From contig JAKFAO010000010.1 in NCBI GenBank assembly GCA_021527695.1, forward strand, positions 1,240,001 through 1,304,000: 64,000 nucleotides of DNA. The letters run 5' to 3'. The position numbers and the translations under genes are program-made. Shown piece after piece: positions 32,678 through 44,495 of this stretch. The notes beneath the pieces were generated by a model that saw only the letters and a program-made list of their open reading frames with translations, was not told the origin of the DNA and ran no database searches. Source of the DNA: Naematelia aurantialba (taxonomy: Eukaryota > Basidiomycota > Tremellomycetes > Tremellales > Naemateliaceae). The first letter of the stretch is position 1. Every line of letters starts with the position of its first letter.

Positions 32678-33960
32678 CTAGGCATTCAACCGCCGTGCCA
32701 ACGCCTTCTTTGCGGCCATCTTCTCCACTGCGGCTGTCAGTGTTCGCCCGGCGATACAGCTGATACGAGTCTCCTTCTGCCATCAAAGAGTAGTACTGGA
32801 CCCATAATAGAAGAACAGAACAGAAGACAAGACTAAAAGCCAAATCGAGATGGAGGTCATGAGAGATGAAGAGCAGTGACACTAGTGAAGACAGACAACG
32901 GATTCACTCACTGCCTGACTTCTTGGCGCCAAATTGGCCAAATTGACTCTCCGGGGGCGAGTTGCGCGTGGAGTTCCGTTTCTTCTGCGCAAAGGCCGCG
33001 GCTAGCTTGGCCTGGATGTACAGTCCGTGCTGTAGGCCGAGGCGTATTGAAGAAGTTTTGGTGGTCGAGAACGAAGATGCGGATCAGTGAGAAAGGGAAG
33101 GGAAGGAGAAGAGAAAGAAAGATGACGAGGAGAGAAGACGAAAGGAAGAAAGAGAAAGAGACGATGACGAGGAGAGAAGAGAAAGACGAGAGGCCGAGAT
33201 GACAACGAAACGTAGAGGAAAGAGAGGAAGAGCACTCGTCAGCGATCGATTTTGGACCGTCCGCTGAACTCACCGTATAACTATACACTCCAGCGCTGTA
33301 TCTCGCCACTGCGACCTCCCTGTTCCCATCCTCACTTGCAAGGCTCTGGATGGACACACTCGACGCCGACGCCGACTCGGACGCTGACATGCCCGAATCC
33401 CTGTCGGTGTCGTACGACGGTGTTGTGGGGGAAGTGGACGACAGACTGTCGAAGGACGGGGCGAAGATGCGCGCCGAGGCGAGAGTAGCTGAGAGTCCTT
33501 CTGTATCGGCGTCGGCTCCGGTATCGGTCGCGGAGTGGGAATGGGCGGCTGACGACGAAGAGGAAGAGTGGGACCCCGATGACGAATGGGGCAATGGGTC
33601 AGACATGGATGGATGGGGAGGGATGTGAGGGCTGTGAAGGTTCGGGTGGCGGTGATCCATCATCGAGGAGGCGCGTGAGGGACGCGGAGTGAGGTCGTGT
33701 GAGGCGACGCGCTCGATTCCCGAACCCAGCAGCGCTAGCGGCGCGGACGTGGTTGTGAGCGTGGGTGTGGCGGAGGGCGAGAGTGGAGGCAGTTGAGGGG
33801 GGAAGGACGGGCACGAAGATGACGTTTGCGCTCTTGCGCGTGTGGATGATGACGAAGATGAGGGTGATGCTAAGGAGGAAGAAGAGGAGGAAAAGATCGA
33901 GTCGACTGTGACCTTGGGTGTGTGTGAGAGAATATTTGATGCAGGATCGACGTAGGGCAT
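32678..33960 (-). CDS. Serine-rich protein of unknown function with basic C-terminal helix
   Basis: Start ATG 33960 (MPYVDPASNILSHTPKVTVD). Exon 1 (about 229 codons) is dominated by Ser-rich, probably disordered sequence with a His/Pro patch (MMDHRHPNLHSPHIPPHPS) and an acidic patch (TDTGADADTEGL), then a more ordered end (EVAVARYSAGVYSYT). Exon 2, after a 244-nt purine-rich intron, is HGLYIQAKLAAAFAQKKRNS, then SPPESQFGQFGAKKSG. Exon 3 is AVEKMAAKKALARRLNA with stop at 32678-32680. The conserved-looking part is the C-terminal 70 residues with two short basic helices. Total about 290 residues. I do not recognise the family; no membrane segment or signal peptide is visible, so an intracellular place is likely. 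Confidence 0.68.
33030..33273 (-). other. 244-nt intron with a long polypurine/polypyrimidine block
   Basis: It begins GTGAGT after VYSYT and ends ...CTACAG before HGLYIQ. About 150 nt of it (33080-33235 on +) is nearly pure G/A, made of gaga, agaagga and gacgagg words, so the pre-mRNA is C/U-rich. Confidence 0.8.
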
Positions 33961-34641
33961 CAGGGTACAATACAACGTGAGATAGATAGAGAGAATACAA
34001 GCAAGTGGTGTGTAGTGAAACGCCAGAGTGTCCCAATGTCAGAGGAGTGTCAAGAGTGTATCCAAACTCTAGTACTGTCCAGGGCAAAGAGCTCAGATCA
34101 CGAGAGCCAGTACGCGCCACCGAGAGTCCGTGTGGGTGTGTAGTGTGGTGTGGTATCAAAAACGAAGAGAGTAGGAGAACAGACAAAGTCAACGACGACC
34201 GCGTTACAAAGTGAGCAACTGTATGACGGAGCTACGAGCAAAGGGGAGAAAGCGGTCAAGTGAGTACGTCACTGCTGCTGGTCGTCAGTCTTCACGCCGC
34301 CAAAGGGGGGTCCCCCCCGCAATGATGACACTAAAAAACGCACCAAAAGGATGGGAAGCTCGGCGTTAGCGTTGGAGAGCGCTTGGCCCCCGGGGCCAAC
34401 GCGGCAATGACGTCAGGGCTCAAACGAGGCCGCATCGTCAGGGCCGGTGCTCTGAAAAGCTTAATGTCCCGCGCGCGTTTGGCCCTTCTCCCATGTCTCG
34501 GCGCCCCATCTTGCATGCATAGCTTCCGAGACTCCCGGACAGCCCGTGTCGCTCCCCATTTGTGGCTCCGCGGCGTTAGGATGGCCCAAAGCTGGCAGTG
34601 CTCCAAAGAGAAGCTAGTTCTTGAATGCTCCGGCAGCAGTC
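33961..34641. other. Intergenic, promoter of the serine-rich gene
   Basis: About 680 nt between two minus-strand genes. It includes the serine-rich gene's upstream region and the HCNGP gene's 3' flank. Short G/C homopolymer runs lie near 34307-34318. Open frames here lack support. Confidence 0.45.
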
Positions 34642-36337
34642 TCAACGCCTGTATCGATCCCTCCCTCCCTTGTCCCACTCTCTGCCCTTGTCCCTCTCTC
34701 TTCCTGCGCCATTCTCTCTCCTGCCGTCACGACCTTTGGCACCCCTCTCCCTCTCGTCTCTTTCCTCCTTGCGCGCAGGAGCAAACTTGATCTCGCTGCG
34801 CTTGCCTGGCTCCTGAGCCGCCCTGCGTGCTTCCTGCCTCGCGCGTTGTTGTTCTGACAATGCGTTGGGACCATAAGTGGGGATCATGTCTTCGAGATTC
34901 CGGCGCGTCAGCCAGCCGGACGAAGGGAATGCTGTGGCTCGTTCCTCAATGTCAACAAACTCGACCTACACGTGTCAGCGCGAGACGTCCATATGCAAGT
35001 CATGCAGAAATCGGATGAATGTAGCAAAACTGAAGACTGAAAGAGCGCTACCGGCGCTCTCGACTCACAAGCTTAGAGTAAATATGAGGGTTCGCAAAGG
35101 CCGACGAAGCGAGCAGATTGGTATTGACGTGCTGCCCCGCGCGCTTCAGCCGTAAAAACTGCTCGACCTTGTTCTACAATACATCTCAGCTGACCCACTG
35201 ACTACAAGTAAAGCTGGACATACCGTCAGGGCAGGCGTGGCCTCAGTCGGGTCCACTTCAGGTGGGATGCCCCAGTCATCCACGCCAGGCAGGTCAGGCG
35301 GGCGCGTCACGCGCAAGAACAGTTGGTCCTCTGTCATGCCTTGATCTTCTATCGCTGCCGTGAGGCCGGATGGGATGGTGGACCCAGAAGGCAGTGAGGC
35401 TTGGGCGGTGTGCGTCAGGTTCTCTGGGGCTGACGGTGGTGGAGGAGAGCGACGGGGACGCTTGGATGGCCTAGGCGCAGGTGGTTTGGGGGCTGCGTTT
35501 GAGGCGGTGGTATCAGACGCATGCGGTGCATCAAGTGTGGATTTGGATGACGAGGCTGGCGCAATGTCAGTGCTGGTGGTGCAAGTTGGAGGACAGAGAG
35601 CGACTCGAGGCAAGAATGGGCGCAACACAGAGAAATCGAGAGGACGAGAGAGAAGGAAATTACAGGAGATATGAGAGGGGTGGGAGGAGGGAAGAAAGAA
35701 GTGAGGAGGAGGGAGGAAGAAGGAGGGAAGGAGGGAAGGAGGGAATGAGGGAAGGAGGGAAGGAGGGAAGGAGGGAAGGAGGGAAGGAGGGAAGGAGGGA
35801 AGGAGGGAAAGAGAGAAAGAGAGAAAGAGAGAAGGAGAGAAGCAGAACAGGAGAGAAGGGAAAGCATAGAAGAGTAGACTCACGCGCTGAATCACTATCA
35901 TTCCTCGCTCGCTATCTCGCAAAGCCAGGAGCCGAAACGCGGTATCGCCGAAGAGCGTATAAAGTACCAAGCAGCGGAGGGGGCAGATCGTGGGCTCATG
36001 TCCTTCACTTGGGGATGAAGTGGAGGAGCACTCACGGCTGCACTGGGGACCTGTGATGGGTCTGGCTCGTTCACCGACTCGGGGATTGGGTCTTCTCGCT
36101 CCCTCGCATGTGTGGTAGGGGAGTTAAGGTGGTGACGACGGATAGTATGAGATGTGGCATGTGCTGTACGGGATGACAAAGGTTGAGAGCGACGATTGGC
36201 GGCGAGAACTGGGGGTCGAGAGGGGCTGGAGGAGGGGCGAGGTGGAGAAGGCGAAGCCTCGCCATAATGTGCCAGACCTGTAGAGTGAGCTCTGACGCGG
36301 CTCGTCTCCCTGAGGTCATGCCAAGCTCACCTTGCAT
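34642..36337 (-). CDS. HCNGP / SAP30BP-family nuclear protein
   Basis: Start ATG 36337 (MQGLAHYGEASPSPP) matches the family's 'GLVsYgdd' N-terminus. A Pro/Ser-rich region follows, then LTAAIEDQGMTEDQLFLRVT and ATPALT. The conserved HCNGP core is NKVEQFLRLKRAGQHVNTNL, LASSAFANPHIYSKL, then VEFVDIEERATAFPSSGWLT and RRNLEDMIPTYGPNALSEQQ. The tail is a long charged helix of Arg/Glu/Asp repeats (KEERDERERGAKGRD), and the stop is at 34642-34644. The family is known from SAP30-binding protein in animals (transcription and branch-site-linked splicing roles); yeast-level function is open. About 370 residues. The part between exon 2 (ends about 36036) and the exon starting near 35555 holds a GGAGGGAA satellite; a small extra exon (LRDSERGMIVIQR-like) may lie in it. 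Confidence 0.82.
35722..35810. repeat. Minisatellite (GGAGGGAA)n, about 11 copies
   Basis: An 8-nt unit on +, with one TGAGGGAA variant, continued by a GAGAAA run to about 35840. It falls between coding exons of the minus-strand HCNGP-like gene, so its transcript is C/U-rich. Confidence 0.93.
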
Positions 36338-36724
36338 ACCGAGCGGTGTGGGCAGTAACGGATGTGTGTTGGCAGATGCAGGATGGAAGCAGAAACGGCG
36401 TGTTTCGTGGACGGAGATGCGGACAACTCCGTGCGATTGTTGCTAGATCACGTCTTTAGCACATTGCCATACTCGACGATTCGACAGCAGCCAACAACGA
36501 CAGAGGGTACGCGAGGGGCTACAGTTGCTCGCTTGACAGGTCTGTCGAGCTCTGTATTCTTTTGGTTCTATCTGTCGTCCCTGTTCGTCCTACCATCCCG
36601 CTTGTCTGCTTTCTTCGTACCCTCGCCCGCGTCTGTCTCTCAACTTTCCTCCGTCGACATCGAGATCTGCTGTCTGGTCGAGCTCCTGCTCAATTTACGA
36701 AATCCCAGTCCCAGTCGCGTCGCA
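36338..36724. promoter_or_regulatory. Shared divergent upstream region, HCNGP-like gene / mitochondrial carrier
   Basis: 387 nt between outward-facing starts. The carrier-proximal part (36540-36720) is C/T-rich, typical of a fungal leader. Confidence 0.5.
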
Positions 36725-38362
36725 ATGTCCGCCGCAACGCCATTGCAGCCATACCCCGAGCCCCCCGCTAAGAAGCGGAATGACCTGGCCATTGAGCTTA
36801 TATCGGGTTCGGTGGGGGGAGCATCCCAAGTCCTCGTTGGGCAGGTGCGCTGCGTGTTTGCTGCCACCATTTCCAAGGTATGCTGATCAGTACAGCCGTT
36901 GGATACGCTGAAGACTGTGAGTGCGAGCTTATTTCTCGCATGATCTTTCCTCGCCTGTTCGAGCTCTCTGGGCCTGAAAACTCGAATCTCGAGGGCGAAG
37001 AGTCAGAGTAGCTGGCCTTTCGATGGCCCTTTCTTCATTGTTTGTGTTCATCGCTGACAGAGCAGAGAGCTCAAACCGCGCCCAGAGGGCAGTTTAAGAA
37101 TACCTGGGATATCCTGGCCACTACAGTAAAGAATGAAGGGCCATTAGCATTGTACAAAGGTGCGCTTTCTACTGCGTCGTGCGGTATGTGCTGATCAACA
37201 AGGCATGGTGTGTCTTTCTGTGCCGGAAAGAGAGCGAGCCAGCACAAGCTGACGTCTGGATCTCCCCGCTACTCAACTTCGGCGCTACTGTTCTCACATC
37301 AGCTCTCGCCCCTCCTAGGCGTAGCAGCAGTCAACTCGCTTCTGTTCACGGCGTACGGAGCGTCTCGGCGCCTCGTTTCCCCTTACCCAGATCTCAGTAT
37401 CCCGCAGGTCGCGTTAGCCGGTAGTATGGCCGGCGCTGCGAATGCTATACTCGCTTCTCCTGTACGTCCAGTTTCCCTCTTGCCTTACGAGCTCCTGTTC
37501 CACACTGCGCCTTCGGACCATCCTTCGGTCTCCCTTCCTCCTCCCTTCCCCTTCTCCACCGTCCTCGGCCAATTAAACCAGCTTTCTATCCTCCTGGTTC
37601 TATGACGTCCACGGCTCACCGCCTTGCCCTCTTCTCGTCACCTGCTCATGTGCTAACGCTCTCAGGTCGAGATGTTCAAGATCCGCATGCAAGGGCAGTA
37701 CGGCCGAAGCGGCAAGCGACTGAGCAGAGTCGTTGGAGACATGTGGCGGGAGTTTGGGTTGCGTGACGGAATCATGCGGGGGTACTGGGTGGGTGGTGTA
37801 CGCCGCCGCGAGCTGATTGGCAGGTGACGTTCATTCGAGAAATTCCCGCATATGCTGGATTTTATGCAGGTGAGCGACACGCCGGGTGATGGGCGGCCAA
37901 GTCGTCCATCCGTCCCCCATCCGTCCCTGTGCTGCGGGCAAGTTGCGTCCCGTTCTGACAGAAATTAGGGTATGAAACAACCAAGCGCGCCTTTGCTCGC
38001 CGTCTCGGCTCTGAACCCTTACCGATCTGGGCTTTGCTTTCGTCTGGCGCGATCGGCGGCGTATGCTACTGGCTTGCTTGCTACCCTCTCGATGTAGTCA
38101 AGAGCAGAATTCAGCTCGCGCCACGGCCACCGACCCGCGGCGGGTGGTTCGAAGGGGGGTACGTAGGACGAGAGATGCGCGCCATCATCCGTGAAGGGGG
38201 AGCGTGAGTAAACCTATCGCTGTCGCCTCTGCTCGCCGTGTGGACTGCCGTGCTGATCATATCAGACCTGCGCTGGTTAGTGGGATCGGACCGAGCCTAT
38301 TGCGAGCTGTTCCAGCGGCTGCGGCGACCTTTGTGGCGTTTGAATTGACCAGGGGTGGGTAG
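36725..38362 (+). CDS. Mitochondrial carrier family (SLC25) protein
   Basis: Inner-membrane solute exchanger with three repeats. Start ATG 36725 (MSAATPLQPYPEPPAKKRND), then LAIELISGSVGGASQVLVGQ. The three signature motifs PX[DE]XX[KR] are all visible: QPLDTLKT (split by an intron), SPVEMFKIRMQGQYG and YPLDVVKSRIQLAP. Repeat pieces include FKNTWDILATTVKNEGPLAL, YKG; VALAGSMAGAANAILASPVE; GGVCYWLACYPLDVV and a terminal GIGPSLLRAVPAAAATFVAF. Stop TAG at 38360-38362. About 310 residues over eight or more exons, the normal size. The closest general type is the carnitine/ornithine-like branch, but the substrate-contact residues were not checked, so no substrate is claimed. Confidence 0.88.
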
Positions 38363-38635
38363 AGATTGCGAGCCAAAGCTGACGAGTAGATTACATTGTC
38401 GATCACGATCTCCTGTGACCTGTCGCATAACAAACTGTTAGATATTCAGCAGAGCATGAGCAACAGCATAAGTCTGATTACAGTCTGCTATGATCTCCAG
38501 CATGCATCGATACACCTAGCGCAGAGATATCCCATGAGTATAGCTATGAATTGCTTCCGGTCTGGAAAGTCAAGCGCGTCGTTGTCTTTGCTGATTTACT
38601 GCAACTATCCATTCCATTGACGGCAGAGACTTGCG

Positions 38636-41600
38636 ATGGCGCTTGTATCCAGCCTCGCTGGCTGGAAGGAGCCAAGTACGTCAGCTCAGGGCGCAAGGCA
38701 GTACGCCGTCCTGTCCGAGGTGAGCTGGTGGACACCTATCGGTTGATGCTGCAGCTGAGATGACAGGCCTTTGAGCGAGTTTGCGAGTTTGTGTTTCCGA
38801 AAGACATGAGTGGGGTCAAGACTGCTGGAAGACCTGGTGAGAGCACATGCCTGACTCTGCCTGCTTTAGTTGCTTCATTAGCACACTTGAGCTGCATGGC
38901 CTGTATGTGTGCTTATAGGTGTAGTCGAGACGGATGAGGTCAAGAGAGCGTTTCGGTTGATCAGTGAAGATGGGCGTGCTGGCGACCTGTTTGCTGATTT
39001 CCTCGGTGAGCCAGCGTCACATCGTGTCCACTTCATCTGCATCTTCATCTCCATAGTCGCTCCCCCTGCCCTGCTGCAAGCACGGAAGTGTGCGTGACCC
39101 AGTGACTGATGATCTGGGTGCAGATGCGATGGAGGCGCGGTTCCATCTCGTGCAGAAGGATGCGATACGCTATCTGAACAGGATTGAGGTACGCCGACCG
39201 TCGTGCGCGTGCGACCGATGATGTCGGCAAGGTCGAGGCTGAGGAAACTCAGGAATCCGCGGCGGTGTCTGTTGTTCCCCAGACGGAGAGCATCATGACT
39301 GAGATGCTGGAACGTTTGGCCGTCTGGCTCCGAGCTTGGGGTCTGCCGTTGAGGTCTTTCAACGAGTGAGTTGGGATTCTATACACTAAGCTTCATCAAG
39401 TCCCCCAAGGGACGGCAACGTTACGTCTACCTCTATCCCTACAATCCACATCCATCCGTGTCTACGTTCACGTTTATGTCTACGTCCAACTCTTTCAATG
39501 TGACTGATGCCCGGGGAGGCCCAAGATGATTTCGACATTCACGACAACATTCCACCAGCTACTGCACTCTTCTCTCCCTGCGTCCTTCCCAGCCCACCTT
39601 CAAGCCTACCTCTTCGCATCTCTCGCCCGCCTGCCCGACTTGGACGCGGACCCTCCCCCCTCGGCCGAGGCCGCACAGCTCACACAGCGCATCCCGCCGC
39701 CCTCGCCCCACCTCTCGCGACTCGGCGTGATTCCGAGATACTCGAGCGTAGTCAGCCGAGTTGCACATGATGAGATTGCCAGGATATCGCCTGAAGAAGC
39801 CGCGAAAGGATGGGACGAACGCAGGCTCAGCCGTGCCAGGCAGAGAGTCGGCGATGGCGTCGCTAATTGGCTGGCGGGGATGTACGATGGTGAGTCCGAT
39901 GGCATCGGCGTTGGTGGGCGTTGGCTTGGGCGTTCGCGCGCATCGGTGGGCGTGAACGCGCCTCACCTGCTTGGGAACAGGAACAGTGAGGCTGACCTGT
40001 CAAAGGCAACGATCAGCAGATCGCGTTGCGACCCATGTTCTCGCGCTTCGACTATTTCCTGTGCAAGTGCTTCTTCGACATCAGGTGAGCGGTCCGGGCC
40101 CGAGCCTTGGTTGATGAATCAGGACCGACGAGCTTTTTGACATCATCGTGGATTATCCTGATTCCATGGCTGCCCTCGACGACCTCAAGGTACGGCTTGC
40201 TCTCCCGACCAGATCGACAACACGACTAATGCCATTAGGAATGTTTGTTCAAAGTCGATCAGAGATCGGTACTGGTCGACAAGCTCAAAGCAGCGTGAGT
40301 CACCATGTCGTCCCCTTCGTCGAGCTGACTCTGTAAGAAACCTGAAACGTCTCCTACACCCTGGCGCAGAAACCAAAGATGTCATCCAACAGTACATATC
40401 CACCATACGTTGTCTACGCATCTTAGATCCACCCGGGGTCTTGCTACACAAGGTGGCTGATCCGATACGGCGTCACCTCCGCGAGCGCCCGGATACGATA
40501 CGTTGCATAGTTGCCGCCCTCGTGGAAGGCGAGGAACTGCAGGATGAGAATGACGCTAGTGGGGGCTTGATCAGCTCGACAAATGATGATACGATCGAGG
40601 ACTTCACTGACCCGAAATGGGAACCCGAACCAGTTGATGCGGCACCAGGTGAGCATACCGACGTCAGTATACAACGCAAGTTGACTGTCTGCAGAGTTCC
40701 GCTCCGGAAAGGCTGGCGATATCATATCGACACTGGTCAGCATATACGAGAGTCGGGAGGTCATCATCAAAGAGCTGCAGGTTCTTCTCGCCACGCGATT
40801 ACTGGCTGTCAAGGACTATGATGCAGTCCGAGAGGTGAGTTGGTCGTCTTGCGTTCAAGACTGACAAGCAGGTTCGCACGATCGAATTGCTCAAGATCCG
40901 CTTTGGGGAACAAGCGCTGCAAGTGTGCGACGTTATGCTCAAGGACATGGCAGACTCGAAACGAATCGACGATCGAGTCGGCAGCGATCTCAAGGTGAGC
41001 TGGCCCTGAGTCGTCTACTGACCGACAGACCAATGTACACCCTTTGATCATCTCGCGGATGTTCTGGCCACCTTTCCAAGCGTCGTCATTGCACCTTCCG
41101 CCAAAGCTAGCTGCGTGAGTAGCCGTGTACAGCTTGACTGATCGTCAGCGTGCAAGAAGCATACGAAGCAGCCTTCCACAGGTTCAAGCCGGACAAGCGC
41201 CTGAGATGGCTGCAGAATGCTGGCACTGCCACTGTCAAGCTGGAATTTGCAGACCGCACAGTCGAGGTGGAAGCGACACCCATCCAGGCGTCGATTGCAG
41301 AGCTGTTCGAGACCCAGGCCAAGTGGACGCTTGATGAGCTGGTTCAAAAGCTGTGCCTGGGAAAGCGCGCCGTCGTCAAGAATGCACTTGCATTTTGGGC
41401 GAGTCATAATGTCGTCAGAGAGGAGGCCGGAGCGTGGATCCTCATAGAGGACCCAGATAACGCTGTCGAACCTTCTCCCATGCCAGGTGAGCTGTGATGA
41501 GCAGCCTCGCCTGACTGTATAGTTTATGTTGAAACACCCCTGATCGCCCCTGCCCAATCCTTGCCGCCGCCCCCAGGAGCAGAAAAGGCTGCGGTCATAT

Positions 41601-41839
41601 GGTACTACATCACCCGTTAGTTGTGACGTCCTGTTGAATTCCAGACGATGCTGAAATTCATGTCAGGAATTTTGACGAATATCGGTCCGCAACATGCGCG
41701 ACAGATACATCACCACCTTCGTTTGGTCAAAGAGTATGATGATGTACGCTTGGAGCAGCTGGAAGCTCTGTTGGAGGCGGCAAGACAGAGAGGCTTGGTT
41801 GGACTGCAACCTGATCGCAAATGGATTCTAAGATCGTGA
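38636..41839 (+). CDS. APC2: Anaphase-promoting complex subunit 2 (cullin homologue)
   Basis: Scaffold of the APC/C ubiquitin ligase that binds the APC11 RING subunit. Start ATG 38636 (MALVSSLAGWKEPSTSAQGA), spliced to EAFERVCEFVFPKDM. The cullin homology part is clear: VNWLAGMYDG and FSRFDYFLCKCFFDIR-like exons, ELYEVIIKELQVLLATRLLA-like exon, then DYDAVREVRTIELLKIRFGE, MLKDMADSKRIDDRV, HPLIISRMFWPPFQASSLHL and RFKPDKRLRWLQNAGTATVK. The winged-helix end is WTLDELVQKLCLGKRAVVKN, ALAFWASHNVVREE, MLKFMSGILTNIGPQHARQI, RLEQLEALLEAARQRGLVG and KWILRS. About 730 residues; more than 12 short introns. The last third is unmistakably APC2; the early exons are less firmly joined. Confidence 0.85.
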
Positions 41840-42192
41840 CGAGAGACGACTTGTAAGTCATTGTCTTGATTTCGAATGATGTTTGTGCTCACCTCGCCAC
41901 AGTGTTTCTGCTATGATGCACACTGAGACATGATCCGGATTAACCGATCTTGCATTGTCTTGTCTTATCAGCTCTCAGTCAGTTTGAATCGAAATTGATG
42001 CGCCCTCGCTTTGGCGACAAGCGGTTTATAAGAAGACCGTTGGCTAATGGTGCATCTCTCCATTGTCTTCTCATTCCATCCTCTGCTTCTACTGCATTGA
42101 TCAGCGCTGTGCGCCCTCTTGACTTTTTTTCTAACATCTTTGTCACCTCGCCGGTCGAGACCCTATACCGTACATTATTAATTCATTACAAG
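41840..42192 (+). promoter_or_regulatory. Upstream region of the secreted repeat protein, with a TATA-like box
   Basis: 353 nt after the APC2 stop. A TTATAAG element at 42026-42032, about 165 nt before the ATG, is the best TATA candidate. The following stretch to 42150 is C/T-rich, as expected of a strongly expressed leader. The inference is from sequence only. Confidence 0.35.
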
Positions 42193-44222
42193 ATGAAGAT
42201 CCCGACCTCACCGCTCCTGTTTACCCTCGCCCTGTCGAGCACCTCGCTTGCTGCGCCCATCTCCACGGCGGGGCGACGCGACCTCTCCCCCAATCCGGAC
42301 AACGTCGACTTTGAGCCGGCGTCGCCGAGTGTCAACTCGCCGCTCTTATCTGGGCATGCTAGGACCGAGGACGGCTGGGGCATGCGGCCGTCTCAGATGC
42401 CTGGCAAACTCGGCCGGCGGTGGGGTGCGTGTCGCCTCTCTTCTGTTGTAAGCTCTGCTGACGCACTGTGGACATTGCAGGCATGAAGCGGCAGCTACCC
42501 ACCACTCCGCAAGTCCAAGTCCCGCAAGTCCCACAAGCCCCTCAGGTGTCGGCTCCCGCACAAGGCGTCGTCAACGCCGCATCGGATGCTGCGTCCGGGG
42601 ACGCAGGCGGCGGCGTCAATGTCGCCGGCGGAGGACTGGGCGGTGACCCGCTAGGAGGGATCGTTAATACCGCTGGCGGGCTGGTCGCAGGTACTCCGGT
42701 GGCGGGCGTCGTGAATGCTGCTGGGGGGTTGGTAGCTGGAACACCTCTCGGCGGTCTTGTCAACACTGCCGGCGGACTCGTCAACACTGCCGGTGGTCTT
42801 GTCGCGGGAACACCTCTGGGCGGTCTTGTCAACACTGCCGGCGGACTCGTCAATACAGCTGGCGGGCTTGTCGCGGGAACACCTCTGGGCGGTCTTGTCA
42901 ACACTGCCGGCGGACTCGTTGGCGGCTTCGCGTCTGGCAATCCGCTAGGAAGTGTAGTCGGCAGTGTTGGAGCACTGACCAGCGGCACTCCCCTCAGTGG
43001 GGTCGTCAATACTGTTGGTGGCCTTGCTGATGGAGTCGTCGGCACCGTCGGCGGCGTCGCCAGTGGCACGCCTCTTGGTGGTCTTGTCGGCGGGCTGTTG
43101 CCTGGAGGTTCGACCGGAGGCGCCACGGGATCCAGCGGCTTGCTCGGCAGTATCGGCTTTGGCTCACTAGGAAGTGCACTCGGAGGCATCGCCGGATCGG
43201 TCTCTGGTGTTCCACTCCTTGGCTCGGTCGTTGGTACGGTGGGCTCCCTTTCGACAAACCCAGAGACTCAGCCGCTGCTGAGCGCCGAGTCCGCTGCGGC
43301 CAACCAACAAGTCCAGCCTCAGGCCGTCCAGTCGCAAGCGCAGACAGTGACCGCCCAAGCCACGACTCAGGCGGCCCTGTCCATCGTTGCGGATCTAGGC
43401 GGGGGGCAGTATCTGACTTCGTCGGGTCAAATCTTGGCGATTCCCCTGCACACTTCGCCTCCCACCCCACAAATCCCTTTGCCTGACGCCTCCTCGCAAA
43501 CACCAGTCAGATACGTGCAGATCGGAAGCCAGATTGTCCCCATCAACGCGGCGGGCCAAATCATCTCTTCAAGTGGCCTGATACCCATCAATTACCTCGC
43601 AGGAAGCGACGGCGGCTCTGATAATTCGACAAGCTCCGACCCCGTTGGCGCATTTGAAGCGAGTTCGAACCCTGACCCATCGCTGCCCGACGCGTATACT
43701 CAGAACGCCAGCGCGACTTCCGCTCAGTCGTACGACCCAAATGCCATCCCTACAGACCAGGCCGACGCCATGACCCTCGTCGCGCAGGCCATGTCCGGCC
43801 AGAGTCAGACGGGCGGTAGCGGTAGCAGTAACGGCGGCAGCGTGAGTATGCAGGGCATCGCCGAGCAGGCCGCTCCTGCGCCATCCTCAAGCACTTCGGC
43901 CCAAGGCAATGGGCGATGGTATAACGATGGTGGGGCAGACCGGAACTGGGGCGGCAAGGAAGATTGGGGCTCGTGGCCCAGCGGCTCGTCGTCGTCGTGG
44001 GCCCAACCGACTGCCACAGCTTCAGACACGGGCGTATTTGACCCGTGGGCGACAGAAACGGCAAGCACGACGAGCACATTTGCCACGGCTATTGCCAGTT
44101 CTACTGCAGCTACGACAGACGGAGCGGACAACGGGGATGGAGACTGGGGTGCTTGGCAAAGCGGCCAGAGCGCGACCAGCGTGCCAATGCAGACTGGTGG
44201 CGCGAGTGACGGGCTTGCTTAG
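42193..44222 (+). CDS. Secreted glycine-rich repeat protein, function unknown
   Basis: Start ATG 42193 gives a signal peptide (MKIPTSPLLFTLALSSTSLA) ending at AAP. One intron near 42426-42480 joins GRRW to GMKRQLPTTP. Residues of about 100 to 330 are hydrophobic Gly/Val/Leu repeats built on GGLVAGTPLGGLVNTA, including near-identical 23-residue units. A Gln-rich stretch follows (QVQPQAVQSQAQT), then a more ordered piece (YLTSSGQILAIPLHTSP, YVQIGSQIVPINAAGQIISS). The end is a Ser/Ala/Thr-rich region with Trp-Gly clusters (NWGGKEDWGSWPSG, DGDWGAWQSGQ). It has almost no Cys and no GPI signal, so it is not a hydrophobin. About 655 residues. A cell-wall or extracellular-matrix role is inferred from export and composition; the family is not recognised. 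Confidence 0.8.
42750..42925 (+). repeat. 69-nt coding tandem repeat, about 2.5 copies
   Basis: Copies start at 42750, 42819 and 42888 (partial), each opening GGCGGTCTTGTCAACACTGC. Each full copy encodes the 23 residues that include LVNTAGGLVNTAGGLVAGTP. The copies differ at only a few synonymous positions, which points to recent duplication or gene conversion within the gene. Confidence 0.92.
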
Positions 44223-44495
44223 GATCTATAGTATTTACCATGTTCACGATGGAGAGCACGATGCGTCTATAAAAGCAAGCCAACACGGCGCCTCCTTTGA
44301 AACTGAAACGTATCATAGCTTTCATAAACCAACCCCACAGCAACGCCCTTCGTATCATCTCTGAGGAGGTAGATACTACGCCTAGGAAGCAATACAACGT
44401 GTCTAGTCTTCGAAATCATATGACCAGACTTGGGCCTTTTAACCTGACATCAGAACTCCCCGTGCCCAGCCACTCGGTCGGGGGCGTGCTTTCCC

